Notes: generated by a model not told the origin, from the letters alone. A stretch of DNA of 64,000 bases from Maribacter ulvicola (GCF_900155985.1 NZ_FTMA01000010.1:62001-126000); one strand, 5' to 3'. Shown: positions 18,205-28,202, counted from the first letter of the stretch. Program-made: numbers and translations.

Positions 18205-19592
18205 ATGCCTAACCAACCACAAGCTTTAAAACGAAGAACTTTTATTAAAGGAACATCGGCAACGTTACTATTTACTACTTTACCCTCTTATGCTTTTCAA
18301 TTTTTCGCAGATGAGCAACCTAAAAAAGTAGCGCTCATTGGCACGGGATGGTATGGCACGGGCGATCTATTACGGCTCATACAAATTGCAAATATTGAAG
18401 TAGTTTCGCTTTGCGATGTGGATAAAAACCAATTGAATACTGCTGCCCAATTAGTAGCTGAACGACAGAAAAATGGCAAAAAACCGCAACTATACACTGA
18501 TTATAGAACCATGCTGCAAAAGCATAGGCTAGATATTGTTCTTATAGGCACTCCTGATCATTGGCACGCATTAACTTGCATTGCCGCTATAAAATCTGGT
18601 GCTCATGTGTATGTTCAAAAACCTAGTAGTGTTGATGTTATGGAAGGCGAAGCCATGGTTGCCGCAGCTAAAAAATATAACAAAGTGGTACAAGTGGGTA
18701 CCCAACGTAAAAGTACCCCGCATTTAATTGAAGCTAAAAAACAGATTGTTGATAAGGGATTATTGGGCACTATTGGCCACGTAGATATGTGCTGTTATTA
18801 CCACATGCGCGCCAATGGAAATCCGCCTGAACAAAAAGTACCGGATTTTTTTGATTATGAAATGTGGACTGGACCCGCTCCTATGAGACCATACGATGGT
18901 TTACCGCACAAAAGATGGTGGAGAACTTTCCGGGAATATGGAAATGGAATTACAGGAGATATGTGCGTACACATGCTGGATACCGTTCGCTGGATACCGT
19001 TCGCTGGATGCTTGGCTTGGGATGGCCCAAACGTATTAGTTCCGAAGGGGGAATTTATGTTCAGAAAGGTGGGAAATCTAATATATCCGATACGCAATCT
19101 GCAGTGTTTGAATATGATGAAATCAACTGTAATTGGCAACATAGAACTTGGGGAAACCCTGATGATCCAGAATACCCATGGGCATTTAAAATCTATGGAG
19201 AAAAAGGTGTTCTAAAAGGCGACGTGATGAAAGCAGAATTTGTTCCTGTAGATGGTAGTGAAACCATTCGTTTTAATGTGTTGTACGAGAAAGAAAAATA
19301 TCCTGAAGATAGTACTGAAAAAGATATTGAATTGCATGCTGCACCTGCTACACGCAGACATATGATTAATTTTTTAAATGCAATAAAAAATAATACCAAA
19401 CCTATTGCCGATATTGAACAAGGTCATATTTCTTCAGCCAGTTGTATCTTGGCAAATCTTTCTATGGACTTAAAAAGACCTTTAATCTACGACCCAAAAA
19501 CTAGAACGGTTCTGAACGATCCTGAAGCCACTGCCCTGTTACAACGAGAATATCGGGGGCAATGGAATCATCCGCACCCAGATACCGTATAA
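18205..19592 (+). pseudogene. Gfo/Idh/MocA-family oxidoreductase, frameshifted by a 14-bp tandem duplication
   Basis: The gene starts with a Tat signal (RRTFIKGTSATLLF) and a Rossmann domain (KVALIGTGWYGTGDLL; EKP-like segment VYVQKPSSVD), as in periplasmic Gfo/Idh/MocA dehydrogenases of sugar pathways. Around codon 260 the frame breaks. The 14 bases ctggataccgttcg occur at 18976-18989 and again at 18990-19003, directly repeated. Removing one copy joins the upstream frame to a frame that stays open to a TAA at 19592, through ISDTQSAVFEYDE and a normal C-terminus; the joined product would be about 457 residues. As written, the upstream frame reads into an unrelated tail and stops at 19215. Either the gene is inactivated, the repeat varies between cells, or the duplication is an assembly error. 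It ends 2 bases from the convergent lacI-type gene. Confidence 0.85.
18976..19009 (+). repeat. 14-bp tandem repeat, two full copies plus 6 bases
   Basis: Unit ctggataccgttcg at 18976-18989 and 18990-19003, followed by ctggat. The unit length is not a multiple of three, so one copy more or less switches the reading frame of the surrounding oxidoreductase gene. Confidence 0.97.
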
Positions 19593-19594
19593 AT

Positions 19595-20611
19595 TTATTG
19601 TAGTTTTTTAGTAGAATCCCTAACCAACAAACTAGTTTTCACCATTTTAGTCTCATAAGGCAACCCGGGATTCTTAATTCTATTGATCAACAATTTGGCA
19701 GTTTGCTCTCCAATATATTTTCCATGCTGACTAACCATGGTCAATGAAGGAGTAACATATTTAGACAGTTGCCCATTTGTAAAACCAATTATAGAAATAT
19801 CATTGGGAACATTATAACCTCTTGCCTTTACCACTTCTAAAACTTGAACAGCAATCAGTTCATCAATCCCAATAATACCTTCAATGGTTTTATAGTTCAA
19901 AAGAAACGACATCAATAAATCTAAGTCATCTTTTACGGTAAAATTGATGATCAATTTAGGATCGAACGGAATCTCAAATTCCTCTAATGCTTTTTTGTAT
20001 CCTAGCAATCTTAATTTACCTACACTTGAGCTAGAAATAGGATTTACCACCGCAATATTTTTACAACCGATATTAATTAAGTATTTAGTGATTTTATAAC
20101 CTGCCTCAAAATCATCTACCACCACTTTATCGCATTGCACGTTCTCCGAAACCCTATCAAAAAGTACTACGGGTATATCATTATTAATAACATCTATTAA
20201 TGCATCATGCTGATCTTCATTCTGGCTTTCTTCTGCCAAGGACATAATAACGCCATCAACCGTACCGGCATCAAAAAACTCTAGCGTCTTTGTTTCTTTT
20301 GCCTTAGACTCGTTACTAATGCAACTAATAATATTATAACCACTCTCGTTAGCCACCTTCTCAATACCATATAAAACCTGAACAAAAAAGTAGTTGAGAA
20401 TATTAGGTACAACTACGCCTATAGTTTTAGTGCTTTTGTTCAATAAATTAAGCGCCAATCTATTAGGTTTGTAATGCTTTTCTTTTGCGTACGCCTGAAT
20501 CTTTAACTTTAGGTCATTGCTAATCTCGTAACTATCATTTATCGCTTTAGAAACGGTAGAGATAGAAACACCAAAATGCCCGGCAATATCCTTTAAGGTT
20601 ACTTTTTTCAT
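19595..20611 (-). CDS. LacI-family transcriptional regulator
   Basis: A 338-residue repressor/activator. The N-terminal helix-turn-helix is VTLKDIAGHFGVSISTVSKA with the hinge YKPNRLALNL, and the rest is a periplasmic-binding-protein-like ligand domain (KTIGVVVPN, ending with the typical VSQHGKYIGEQTAKLL region). It lies between a broken sugar oxidoreductase gene and the xylA-xylB pair, all in sugar metabolism, so it probably controls the xylose genes or the oxidoreductase and answers to a sugar. An inverted repeat just upstream of xylB is a candidate operator. It has its own transcription start region after a strong terminator. Confidence 0.92.
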   Translation of the reverse strand: MKKVTLKDIAGHFGVSISTVSKAINDSYEISNDLKLKIQAYAKEKHYKPNRLALNLLNKSTKTIGVVVPNILNYFFVQVLYGIEKVANESGYNIISCISNESKAKETKTLEFFDAGTVDGVIMSLAEESQNEDQHDALIDVINNDIPVVLFDRVSENVQCDKVVVDDFEAGYKITKYLINIGCKNIAVVNPISSSSVGKLRLLGYKKALEEFEIPFDPKLIINFTVKDDLDLLMSFLLNYKTIEGIIGIDELIAVQVLEVVKARGYNVPNDISIIGFTNGQLSKYVTPSLTMVSQHGKYIGEQTAKLLINRIKNPGLPYETKMVKTSLLVRDSTKKLQ

Positions 20612-20667
20612 AATTTATACTGCAAAAGAACATATTTAAATTGACATTTAATTTATACTTAAAAATC

Positions 20668-20702
20668 AAAATGTCCCTAAGGTAAAAACCTAGGGACATT
20701 TT
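20668..20702 (-). terminator. Terminator between xylA and the lacI-type gene
   Basis: Stem AAAATGTCCCTA/TAGGGACATTTT, extended by a few more pairs after a one-base bulge. It lies in the 151-base gap downstream of xylA (minus strand) and upstream of the lacI-type start. A second, imperfect hairpin containing AGTCC/GGACT lies at 20724-20756. Confidence 0.75.
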
Positions 20703-20762
20703 GACTCCTATTTTATAAGTATTAGTCCCTAAAAAGCCATGATACTTTTAGGACTAAAAGAT

Positions 20763-22079
20763 TTAGATGTATTGATTAATGATGTTCTCAAACAATTCTT
20801 GCTTACCACTCTGTAATTCTAACTCACCATTTTCTTTAGCGATGTTATAAAGATCAGTCATATCTAACTTACCATTTTCAAAATCTTTTCCTTTGCCAGC
20901 ATCAAAAGAACTGTATCTGTTTTCACGTAACTTATTGTAAGATGATGACGCAATAATTTTGTCTGCAGTAATCAATGCTCTTGCAAAAGTATCCGCACCA
21001 CCAATATGCGCATGGAATACATCTTCTAAGTCCGTACTATTTCTTCTTATTTTGGCGTCAAAGTTCACTCCGCCACCTTGCAATCCGCCTGCTGCCAAGA
21101 ATACCAACATAGCTTCTGTAGTTTCTTGAATGTTGTTAGGGAATTGATCGGTATCCCAACCGTTTTGGTAATCTCCCCGGTTGGCATCCATACTACCCAA
21201 CATACCTGCTTTTGCAGCAACGGCAATTTCATGTTGAAATGTATGTTGTGCCAATGTAGCGTGGTTCACCTCTATATTCATTTTAAAATCTTTCTCTAAA
21301 CCGTATTCTTTCAAGAACCCAATTGCGGTAGCACAATCAAAATCATACTGATGCTTCATTGGTTCCATTGGTTTTGGCTCAATAAAGAAATTTCCTTTAA
21401 ACCCTTGACTACGCGCATAATCTCTTGCCATAGTCAAAAACTGCCCCATGTGATCAACTTCGCGACCTAAATCTGTATTCAATAAAGACATATATCCTTC
21501 TCTACCTCCCCAGAAAACGTAGTTCTCACCACCTAAAGCGATGGTGGCATCTAAAGCCAATTTAATTTGCCCACCTGCTCTTGCCAATACGTTAAAATCC
21601 GGATTGGTAGCCGCACCGTTCATATATCTTGGGTTCGAGAAACAATTAGCCGTACCCCAAAGTAATTTCTTACCAGATTCTTTTTGCTTCTCTTTTAAGT
21701 AATCTGTAATCGTTGCCAATCTCTTTTCAGATGCTGCAAAAGTTGGTGCTTCTTGAATTAAATCGAAATCATGAAAACAGTAATAATCAAATCCTATTTT
21801 GTCAAAAAATTCAAACGCAGCATCTGCTTTATCCTTAGCTGCTTGTACGGCATCAGAAGATTTATCCCACTCAAAATTCTGTGTTCCGGGACCAAATGGA
21901 TCAGAACCTTGACCACAGAAAGTATGCCAGTACGCTGTTGAAAACTTAAAGTGTTCACGCATGGTTTTACCCGCTATTACTTGATCCGGGTTGTAGTATT
22001 TAAAGGCTAACGGATTATCAGATTCCTTTCCTTCAAACTTAATTTTGTCAATTCCTTTAAAATATTCCTTGTTTGCCAT
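20763..22079 (-). CDS. xylA: Xylose isomerase
   Basis: Cytoplasmic enzyme converting D-xylose to D-xylulose. The length of 438 residues is that of the class II family. Signatures seen are [12 protein letters not shown] (with the catalytic region), a metal-ligand Glu in [27 protein letters not shown] and GSMDANRGD. The gene starts 10 bases after the stop of the xylulokinase gene, giving an operon xylB-xylA on the minus strand. No xylose transporter lies in the window. Confidence 0.98.
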   Translation of the reverse strand: MANKEYFKGIDKIKFEGKESDNPLAFKYYNPDQVIAGKTMREHFKFSTAYWHTFCGQGSDPFGPGTQNFEWDKSSDAVQAAKDKADAAFEFFDKIGFDYYCFHDFDLIQEAPTFAASEKRLATITDYLKEKQKESGKKLLWGTANCFSNPRYMNGAATNPDFNVLARAGGQIKLALDATIALGGENYVFWGGREGYMSLLNTDLGREVDHMGQFLTMARDYARSQGFKGNFFIEPKPMEPMKHQYDFDCATAIGFLKEYGLEKDFKMNIEVNHATLAQHTFQHEIAVAAKAGMLGSMDANRGDYQNGWDTDQFPNNIQETTEAMLVFLAAGGLQGGGVNFDAKIRRNSTDLEDVFHAHIGGADTFARALITADKIIASSSYNKLRENRYSSFDAGKGKDFENGKLDMTDLYNIAKENGELELQSGKQELFENIINQYI

Positions 22080-22089
22080 TATGGTAATT

Positions 22090-23577
22090 TTATAAGTTGT
22101 TCAATATTAATTCTAATTCTTTTTTCCAAGTGGCATAGGCTTCTTGGTAGGTTATTTTATCTTTTTTTGGACTAAATGTCATTACGTAATCATTATCCAA
22201 AATTGCCTTTCCAAATGCTTCAAAATCACCCTTATGAAGATTTGCCGCTCTTGCCGCACCAATTGCTCCCGTAGTATCATAGATTTCAATATCGTACCCT
22301 ATTAATGTAGATACTGTATTGGAGAAAATTTCTGAACGGAACAGGTTGTCATTACCTGCACGCATCACATTTACTTCTATTCCGTCAGATTCCATGATTT
22401 CCATTCCGTACACAAATGAAAAAGCAATGCCTTCTAGCGCTGCACGACATAAATGCCCTTTACCATGATTATTTAAATTTAGGTTGAGAATTCTTGTTCC
22501 CACTTCTTTGCTTAGCAACATTCTTTCTGCTCCGTTACCAAACGGAATCATAGCTACACCGTCTGACCCAACAGGTATCTCATTTGCCAATCTATTCATT
22601 TCCTCATACGATGTTACACCAAGGTTATTCAATAACCACCGGTATTGAATTCCAGCTCCATTGATACAAAGTAATTTTCCTATTCTAGTGAGTTTTCCCG
22701 GGGAATAATTTACATGTGCAAAGTTGTTTACACGAGAACTTTCCTTTACAGAAAGATGCTCTGTTACAGCATAAACGACCCCAGATGTGCCCCCAGTCGC
22801 AGCAACTTCACCAGGGTTAAACACATTCAACGTCAACGCGTTATTTGGCTGATCTCCTGCTCTATATAATATTGGTGTATCTATGGAAAGTCCGCTTTCG
22901 GTTGCTCCTTTTTCATTAACTGTGGACTGAACGGAGAACGTATCTACAATATCTGGAATCATGTCTTTTTCCAAACCGTAATGTTCTAATATCAAATTGG
23001 CTATATTGTCTTTTTGGAAATCCCATAAAATACCTTCTGACAAACCTGATACCGTTGTGTTCACTACTCCAGATAACTTATATGCGATATAATCACCCGG
23101 AAGCATCATTTTATAAATCTTCGCGTAAATTTCAGGTTCATTTTCTTTCACCCATTTTAGCTTAGATGCCGTAAAGTTTGATGGTGAATTCAGTAGTTGG
23201 GTATCACAAGTTTGTGCTCCAATTTCTTTATAGGCCGCTTGACCAATGCCCACTGCCCTGCTATCACACCAAATGATAGATTTTCTTAAAGGATTCCCTT
23301 CTTTATCAATAAGCACTAGACCGTGCATCTGATATGAAATTCCAATACCTGTAATATCAGATTTACTAATATTTTCTTGTACACATAATTTTGCTATGCC
23401 AATACAAACATAGTTCCACCAATCTTCTGGACTTTGCTCTGCCCAACCATTTTTAACTGCTTCCATAGACATTTCTGTCTCAGGCTCAGTAACCACCCCA
23501 ACACTCTTTCCTGTTAAAGCATTTACCAAAGCAACCTTAATAGATGAACTGCCGATGTCTAATCCTAAATGGTACAT
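22090..23577 (-). CDS. xylB: Xylulokinase
   Basis: A 495-residue FGGY-family kinase that phosphorylates D-xylulose from the neighbouring isomerase. The N-terminal phosphate-binding motif is [13 protein letters not shown]. The sugar-binding region has [12 protein letters not shown] and [13 protein letters not shown]. The C-terminal domain contains [13 protein letters not shown] and [11 protein letters not shown]. It is the first gene of the xylB-xylA operon. An inverted repeat TTGGTTTA/TAAACCAA lies 13-39 bases before its start and overlaps a TATTTTTG sequence that fits the Bacteroidota -7 promoter element, so repression by the LacI-type protein is plausible. Confidence 0.96.
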   Translation of the reverse strand: MYHLGLDIGSSSIKVALVNALTGKSVGVVTEPETEMSMEAVKNGWAEQSPEDWWNYVCIGIAKLCVQENISKSDITGIGISYQMHGLVLIDKEGNPLRKSIIWCDSRAVGIGQAAYKEIGAQTCDTQLLNSPSNFTASKLKWVKENEPEIYAKIYKMMLPGDYIAYKLSGVVNTTVSGLSEGILWDFQKDNIANLILEHYGLEKDMIPDIVDTFSVQSTVNEKGATESGLSIDTPILYRAGDQPNNALTLNVFNPGEVAATGGTSGVVYAVTEHLSVKESSRVNNFAHVNYSPGKLTRIGKLLCINGAGIQYRWLLNNLGVTSYEEMNRLANEIPVGSDGVAMIPFGNGAERMLLSKEVGTRILNLNLNNHGKGHLCRAALEGIAFSFVYGMEIMESDGIEVNVMRAGNDNLFRSEIFSNTVSTLIGYDIEIYDTTGAIGAARAANLHKGDFEAFGKAILDNDYVMTFSPKKDKITYQEAYATWKKELELILNNL

Positions 23578-23589
23578 AAATAGTATATA

Positions 23590-23616
23590 TTGGTTTACTG
23601 TAATAAGTTAAACCAA
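23590..23616 (-). promoter_or_regulatory. Candidate operator/promoter of xylBA
   Basis: An 8-base inverted repeat TTGGTTTA/TAAACCAA separated by 11 bases (23590-23597 and 23609-23616), directly before the xylB start. On the minus strand TATTTTTG (23621-23614) matches the TAnnTTTG -7 element of Bacteroidota promoters and overlaps the outer arm. I see no TTG at the expected -33 distance. Confidence 0.5.
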
Positions 23617-23800
23617 AAATAGTTACTATACCGACCATTAAATATGCACACCAAGAAATAGATATACCACAAAATCTATGCGTATAATACAAAAAATACA
23701 AACACACTGACAATCAATTGATTACATACTTTTTTTTATCTAATATATTTCCGAAAGGGTTTTCGTATTACCCTTACATTCCATACACATGAATTTGCTT

Positions 23801-24442
23801 TTAATACTGCTCTAGCTGATTCTGTAATTGTTCTATTTTAGAAAGTGCCTCTGATTTTGAGTTTACATCTAACTTCAAATAAATATTCTGAATATGAAAA
23901 TTTACGGCACTAGGTGTCACAAATAACTTTTTAGCAATCATTTTATAAGTCGCTCCTTGACATAGAAAGTCCACAATCTGATTCTCTCTTTCCGAGAAAA
24001 AGGCAAATGTCTTTCTATGAAAATTGCTAATGATTTTCTTTACAATATCATTGCTCATAGCGGCACCTTCTGTTTCTATACTCCGCAATGCATGTTCCAA
24101 TTTATCCAAGGTCAAAGGTTTTGTCAAATAACCGTTCGCTCCTTTTTTAAAAGCATTTTTTATAATGTCAAAATCATTGATTTCACTGAACATTATAATT
24201 TTTACTTCCCAATCTTTTTTCTTGAAAAGCTTAATGGCGTCTACCCCGTTCATATCATCTAAATCAATTTCAGACAGTACAATTTGTGGTCTGGTAAACT
24301 TGTAATCTTTAATGGCATCTTTGGCAGATGTGTAGCTGCCTACCACTTCATAACCATCAATATCTTCGAAGTGATTTTTATACACAGAATGTAATGAACT
24401 ATCTTTTTCTAATACTATTATTCTAATACTTGAATTTTTCAT
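23801..24442 (-). CDS. LuxR/NarL-type response regulator with atypical receiver
   Basis: A 213-residue protein when started at ATG 24442 (two earlier in-frame ATGs exist, up to 24472). Residues ~5-120 form a receiver domain and the C-terminus is a GerE-type helix-turn-helix (FFSERENQIVDFL then YKMIAKKLFVTPSAVNFHIQNI). In the receiver the conserved phospho-accepting Asp is replaced: aligned on MNG, the segment IVLSEIDLDDMNG has Glu58 where NarL has Asp. The first acidic pair is EK instead of DD. The Lys of GYLTKP and a Ser in the Thr/Ser position remain. It may therefore act without phosphorylation or be in a constant active-like state. No histidine kinase gene is adjacent. A perfect palindrome lies ~50 bases upstream. 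Confidence 0.88.
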   Translation of the reverse strand: MKNSSIRIIVLEKDSSLHSVYKNHFEDIDGYEVVGSYTSAKDAIKDYKFTRPQIVLSEIDLDDMNGVDAIKLFKKKDWEVKIIMFSEINDFDIIKNAFKKGANGYLTKPLTLDKLEHALRSIETEGAAMSNDIVKKIISNFHRKTFAFFSERENQIVDFLCQGATYKMIAKKLFVTPSAVNFHIQNIYLKLDVNSKSEALSKIEQLQNQLEQY

Positions 24443-24490
24443 AATCTCCATAGTTTTTTTTGAAGCTATCATTCTGAAAAACAGAATAAT

Positions 24491-24504
24491 AACTAACGTT
24501 AGTT
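24491..24504. promoter_or_regulatory. Perfect 14-bp palindrome upstream of the response regulator
   Basis: AACTAACGTTAGTT is its own reverse complement. It lies 49 bases before the chosen start codon of the LuxR-type regulator, a usual place for an operator, so self-regulation is possible. No second copy was noticed in the window. Confidence 0.45.
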
Positions 24505-25023
24505 TTGAGTAACTTCAAGTGCCTTTTGCAAGACTGAAATAACTAAACAATAGCTATGTTTTAGGAACGAATAGTCTATACCATACGTTCTTTTTACATT
24601 AAAAATTGGCAAATATTGCCCCAGAAGAACAGCCTAAATTTAGACCGTACTTCGCTATTGTTCAATTAAAAATTAAATCAAAAACGGATAACCGTTAATG
24701 GATCAATTCGTAAAACTGAGGCGTTTGCCTAACTTTGGATTAATGAGATTTCGAAATTCTAAAAAGATAGAAATCTTGTGTAGAAAAAAATGAGTTTTGA
24801 AACTGGAATTTAGTAGGTAAAATTCATTCATAATGTGGGGGGGGATTTGGGGTTATACAATTGGGTTTGAATCTATTTCATGATCGAAATATATATATTT
24901 ATGTAATATACCCGTTGAAAACATCAGAATTTTCGTTCAAATACCTCCTTTTATAAAAAAATAAGGTAATTCATCGATAGTCAACATAAAGTTAAAACCG
25001 AGAATCACCACCAGTGTAAACAA
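24505..25023. other. Intergenic region upstream of the response regulator
   Basis: About 520 bases without a supportable gene. It holds an 8-base G-run near 24837 and AT-rich sequence. The reading frames are short and interrupted on both strands. Confidence 0.4.
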
Positions 25024-25077
25024 TAAAATAAAGGAGGGGCCCCAGTTATCCCCCCGGATAACACCCCTCCTTTTATT
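25024..25077 (-). terminator. Strong compound hairpin terminator after the PorP/SprF gene
   Basis: An outer stem AAAGGAGGGG/CCCCTCCTTT (25030-25039 with 25064-25073) encloses an inner stem GTTATCC/GGATAAC with a C-rich loop. Outside the stem are AATAAA on one side and TTTTATT on the other, so it can act on both strands. It lies 46 bases downstream of the PorP/SprF-family stop. Confidence 0.85.
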
Positions 25078-25122
25078 GACAATTCAAATCAACCATAAAA
25101 CCGATTAATAGTTTTTAATCCA

Positions 25123-26913
25123 TTACTCGATACTTATATAATCATCCTCAAAAGTATTAGATGCAGTTGCCGTAGCTTCGTTTACTTGCATGATCCATTT
25201 CTCTTGATCGTATTTTCCGTTCAAATCTGTACTTGCCGCCATTTGGGCTTCATTTTTATAATCGTAATCTGCCAAGTATACATAGTACAAACCATTTTCT
25301 TTATTGTAAAATTGTTTTGGATCTAAACCTTTCTCCCTAAGATCCTTCATAAAAGCATTCATATACTTTGTTTGGCTGTATACATTTGCAATTACATAAT
25401 ACCCAGAGTTCATATCTATAACATCAGAATCTACCAACATCTTTACTGGCATCTTTTTAAAGTTATCTTTTGTAGCTGGAAATTCTTTGAAATTTGCTCT
25501 TCTTGAAGAAGAAGTTGTTGCTGTCTTTGACGCTGACGATGTTGCTGTTGCTGATGCCGTTGCAAATGCATCTGCAGGTTCCGTAACAAAATCCATTGCA
25601 TCATCTTTTAAATCATTAGCTGCATATGATGTGTTTTCCTGTACACTAAAGTCTTGTAAAGAGCTTTTTATCGTTGTATCAATATCATTACGTAGCATTC
25701 TTACAATCAGCTCAAATCGTTCTTCAAATGCAGCGATTCTTTCTATTTCTATAGAGTCTTGACGCAGAATCAATTCATCTAAAATAATTTTGTTCTCATA
25801 TGCTAAACTACTTTCTGATACAGGTGCAGTAGCATTTATGGATGCTTCTTGTTTTTTACGCCCAGATTTTCTTGCATTATCCCGTTCTTCAATTAAGTGG
25901 GCAATCTGCTCTTCATAATTACGTACAATGTTATCTATTTGATTGTCTGATGAATTATCTGCTACAGAGATAGCCAAATCATCATCTTTGAACTTGTAAG
26001 CTAATGTAATCTCATGATTCCATCCAAGGTTTGCATCTTCACTAGATAAATCTTTCTCCATTAAATAACCTAATGACATTTTTTCACTTAGGTTAAATCC
26101 TACACCGGCCGCTACTCCATACTCTTCATCTACCGTAGTTTGTAACCAACCATATTTAGGCATGTCTAATAATAAAGACCCAAAGTAGTATAAGCTACCA
26201 TCATAATTCTGACCTACTTGTGCCATTGGCATTAAACGAGCATTTTCAAAAAGACCTCTAGAATGCTCAAAAGCGTGCGTATACTGTACCGATGCCTTTA
26301 CACTCTTGGTAGACAATTCGGTCAAAAATTCATTTGTTGTTTGATTGTATTTTAAAAGATCCTCTGCATACAGACCAAAATCGAAGCTACCTAACGATAG
26401 GTTGATACCTGGTTGAACGGCAATTTTACTTTCTTTTCTTGCATCTGCCAATTGTGGATCGTCTTCTGCAGCAACAATTCTATTTTTGTCCAAACCTTGA
26501 TTAAAGTATGTTACATTAGTACCAAACGTTAATACAGATTTCTCTCCTAAACGTACTGCAGATGCGTAGTTGGCATTGAATCCAAATTCTTGAACTACAC
26601 CAGACCATTGACTATAAACACCTATTCCTACTGCGGTGTGGTCATTTAACTTGTTACTAAAACCCAGAAAATAATTTTGACTATTATCATCAAAGGTCGC
26701 ATATTGATTTCTATGTAGAATGTTTAAATAAGACTTGTTTTCCCGTACCAATGAAAACGTGGGGTTTATAAAAAACCTGTTGAAGAATAATTGATTGTGG
26801 TAGGTACTACTAGATCCTAAGTTTGCATTGGTTTCTTGACCTTTTGCTGTTTGGACAAGAGCCAATAAGAATAAAGCAATAAGTAAACTATTGATTTTAT
26901 ACGGACTTTCCAT
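25123..26913 (-). CDS. PorP/SprF-family type IX secretion protein with C-terminal SPOR-like domain
   Basis: A 596-residue outer-membrane protein. A signal peptide (ending near AKGQE) is followed by a PorP/SprF beta-barrel (PF11751; HNQLFFNRFFINPTFSL, then regular strands to about residue 315). Residues ~320-440 are charged and helical, likely coiled coil, and ~450-475 are an Ala/Thr/Ser-rich linker. The last ~100 residues (GYYVIANVYSQTKYMNAFMK onward) resemble a SPOR domain, which binds peptidoglycan stripped of side chains. SprF/PorP proteins help bring type IX cargo to the surface. The SPOR-like tail would tie the barrel to the wall. It follows a PD40 protein by 65 bases. No large adhesin gene is next to the pair. 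Confidence 0.87.
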   Translation of the reverse strand: MESPYKINSLLIALFLLALVQTAKGQETNANLGSSSTYHNQLFFNRFFINPTFSLVRENKSYLNILHRNQYATFDDNSQNYFLGFSNKLNDHTAVGIGVYSQWSGVVQEFGFNANYASAVRLGEKSVLTFGTNVTYFNQGLDKNRIVAAEDDPQLADARKESKIAVQPGINLSLGSFDFGLYAEDLLKYNQTTNEFLTELSTKSVKASVQYTHAFEHSRGLFENARLMPMAQVGQNYDGSLYYFGSLLLDMPKYGWLQTTVDEEYGVAAGVGFNLSEKMSLGYLMEKDLSSEDANLGWNHEITLAYKFKDDDLAISVADNSSDNQIDNIVRNYEEQIAHLIEERDNARKSGRKKQEASINATAPVSESSLAYENKIILDELILRQDSIEIERIAAFEERFELIVRMLRNDIDTTIKSSLQDFSVQENTSYAANDLKDDAMDFVTEPADAFATASATATSSASKTATTSSSRRANFKEFPATKDNFKKMPVKMLVDSDVIDMNSGYYVIANVYSQTKYMNAFMKDLREKGLDPKQFYNKENGLYYVYLADYDYKNEAQMAASTDLNGKYDQEKWIMQVNEATATASNTFEDDYISIE

Positions 26914-26978
26914 AACGATTGATTTTAACGATTAAATTTGAATTTGTCTATGAATTGGGGGAAATGAATAATGGGTGG

Positions 26979-28202
26979 TTATTCATCTTCAAATACAGAA
27001 CTGGAATACTGCGTCTGTCTTTCTGAGTTGAATGCTTCTAAGAAGCGATCATCTCTATCTTTATCATTTATAGGCTTATCGTTTAAGTTAAAAGCTACAT
27101 TCTGTGTATGCTTCCCTTTTGCCATTCTATTTGATACTACGTAACCAGAACCATCGCCCTGCAATAGGTTCACGGAATATTCATCATAGGAACTATTTAT
27201 TGTGTTGCCCATGTTTACCGTAAGACCAACACTACGTTGACCAACTTCTACCATATACACATCTAAACCTCCGTAACCTTCTCTACCGTCTGAAGCAAAA
27301 ACCAAGCTACCGTTAGAAATTGGATTTGGGTGCACATCATTCTTTGCCGTATTTACTTTTGAGCCCAAGTTCTTAGCTTGACCTAACATTCCGTTTTTTT
27401 GAATAGTAGCTACGTAAATATCATATTCTCCGTAGGTGCCTGGCATGTTAGATGCAAAAAATAAACGACTACCATCTGGCGAAACTGCAGGGTGCTTGGC
27501 AGAATAATCTCCGGGGCATACGGCCACTTCCGTAATCTTTTTCCACTGACCACCTACTCTATCGGCTTTATAAATTTTGTGTATTTCTTTTTTTTTAGAG
27601 AACATACCGGTAACCGGCTTGCGGTACGTAGTCTTACTATAGTATGCCGTGTTACCACCATTGGTCAATGCAACCGGAGCGGCATACTCACCCGTAGTTT
27701 TTAACGGACTAGCATGGTTAGATGCCAACTCTTTTTGACTACCTTGATCGTTCCACGGTAAAAAATTTCTTCCATGATTAGATGTTAAACGAGACGGCAT
27801 AGTACTTGTCATCTTATAATCATCTTTCACTAATTCTGTCCAATTTTCATCTGCAATTTCATTCTGGACTTCTTTGCCTAATTGAGATACCGCATGATCA
27901 AATCTTTTCTGATAGCTTCTTTTTAAAGTACCATCTTCAGAGATCTCCATAAGTCTACCATACCAGTATAACGCATTCGCATATTTTTTCGTTAGAAAAT
28001 TAGCATTACCTAAATCTTCAAAGATTTCTTTATCAGAAAAACCAAGTGTCTTTAGTTTGTTATAATTCTCTGTACGATTGACTACTTCAGTAACCTTTCT
28101 TTGTTGAAAACTGGTACCGTTGTCATTGTAGGCCAAATCTTGGCAATAACCCATGGTTGCCATACAAGCAAATAAAATGCTCATTTTAATTGAATTGTTC
28201 AT
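26979..28202 (-). CDS. PD40/WD40-like beta-propeller protein paired with PorP/SprF (PorE-like without OmpA domain)
   Basis: A 407-residue secreted protein (signal ending GYCQD). Residues ~45-110 look like tetratricopeptide helices (IFEDLGNANFLTKKYANALYWYGRLMEI region). A propeller follows from ~200 with PD40-type repeats, for example HPAVSPDGSRLFFASN and HPNPISNGSLVFASDG. This order (TPR, PD40) is that of PorE-like proteins of the type IX system, but the OmpA-type peptidoglycan-binding domain normally at their C-terminus is absent; the protein ends after ~60 polar residues. The SPOR-like domain of the neighbouring PorP/SprF protein may supply the wall contact instead. The two genes form an operon. 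Confidence 0.8.
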   Translation of the reverse strand: MNNSIKMSILFACMATMGYCQDLAYNDNGTSFQQRKVTEVVNRTENYNKLKTLGFSDKEIFEDLGNANFLTKKYANALYWYGRLMEISEDGTLKRSYQKRFDHAVSQLGKEVQNEIADENWTELVKDDYKMTSTMPSRLTSNHGRNFLPWNDQGSQKELASNHASPLKTTGEYAAPVALTNGGNTAYYSKTTYRKPVTGMFSKKKEIHKIYKADRVGGQWKKITEVAVCPGDYSAKHPAVSPDGSRLFFASNMPGTYGEYDIYVATIQKNGMLGQAKNLGSKVNTAKNDVHPNPISNGSLVFASDGREGYGGLDVYMVEVGQRSVGLTVNMGNTINSSYDEYSVNLLQGDGSGYVVSNRMAKGKHTQNVAFNLNDKPINDKDRDDRFLEAFNSERQTQYSSSVFEDE

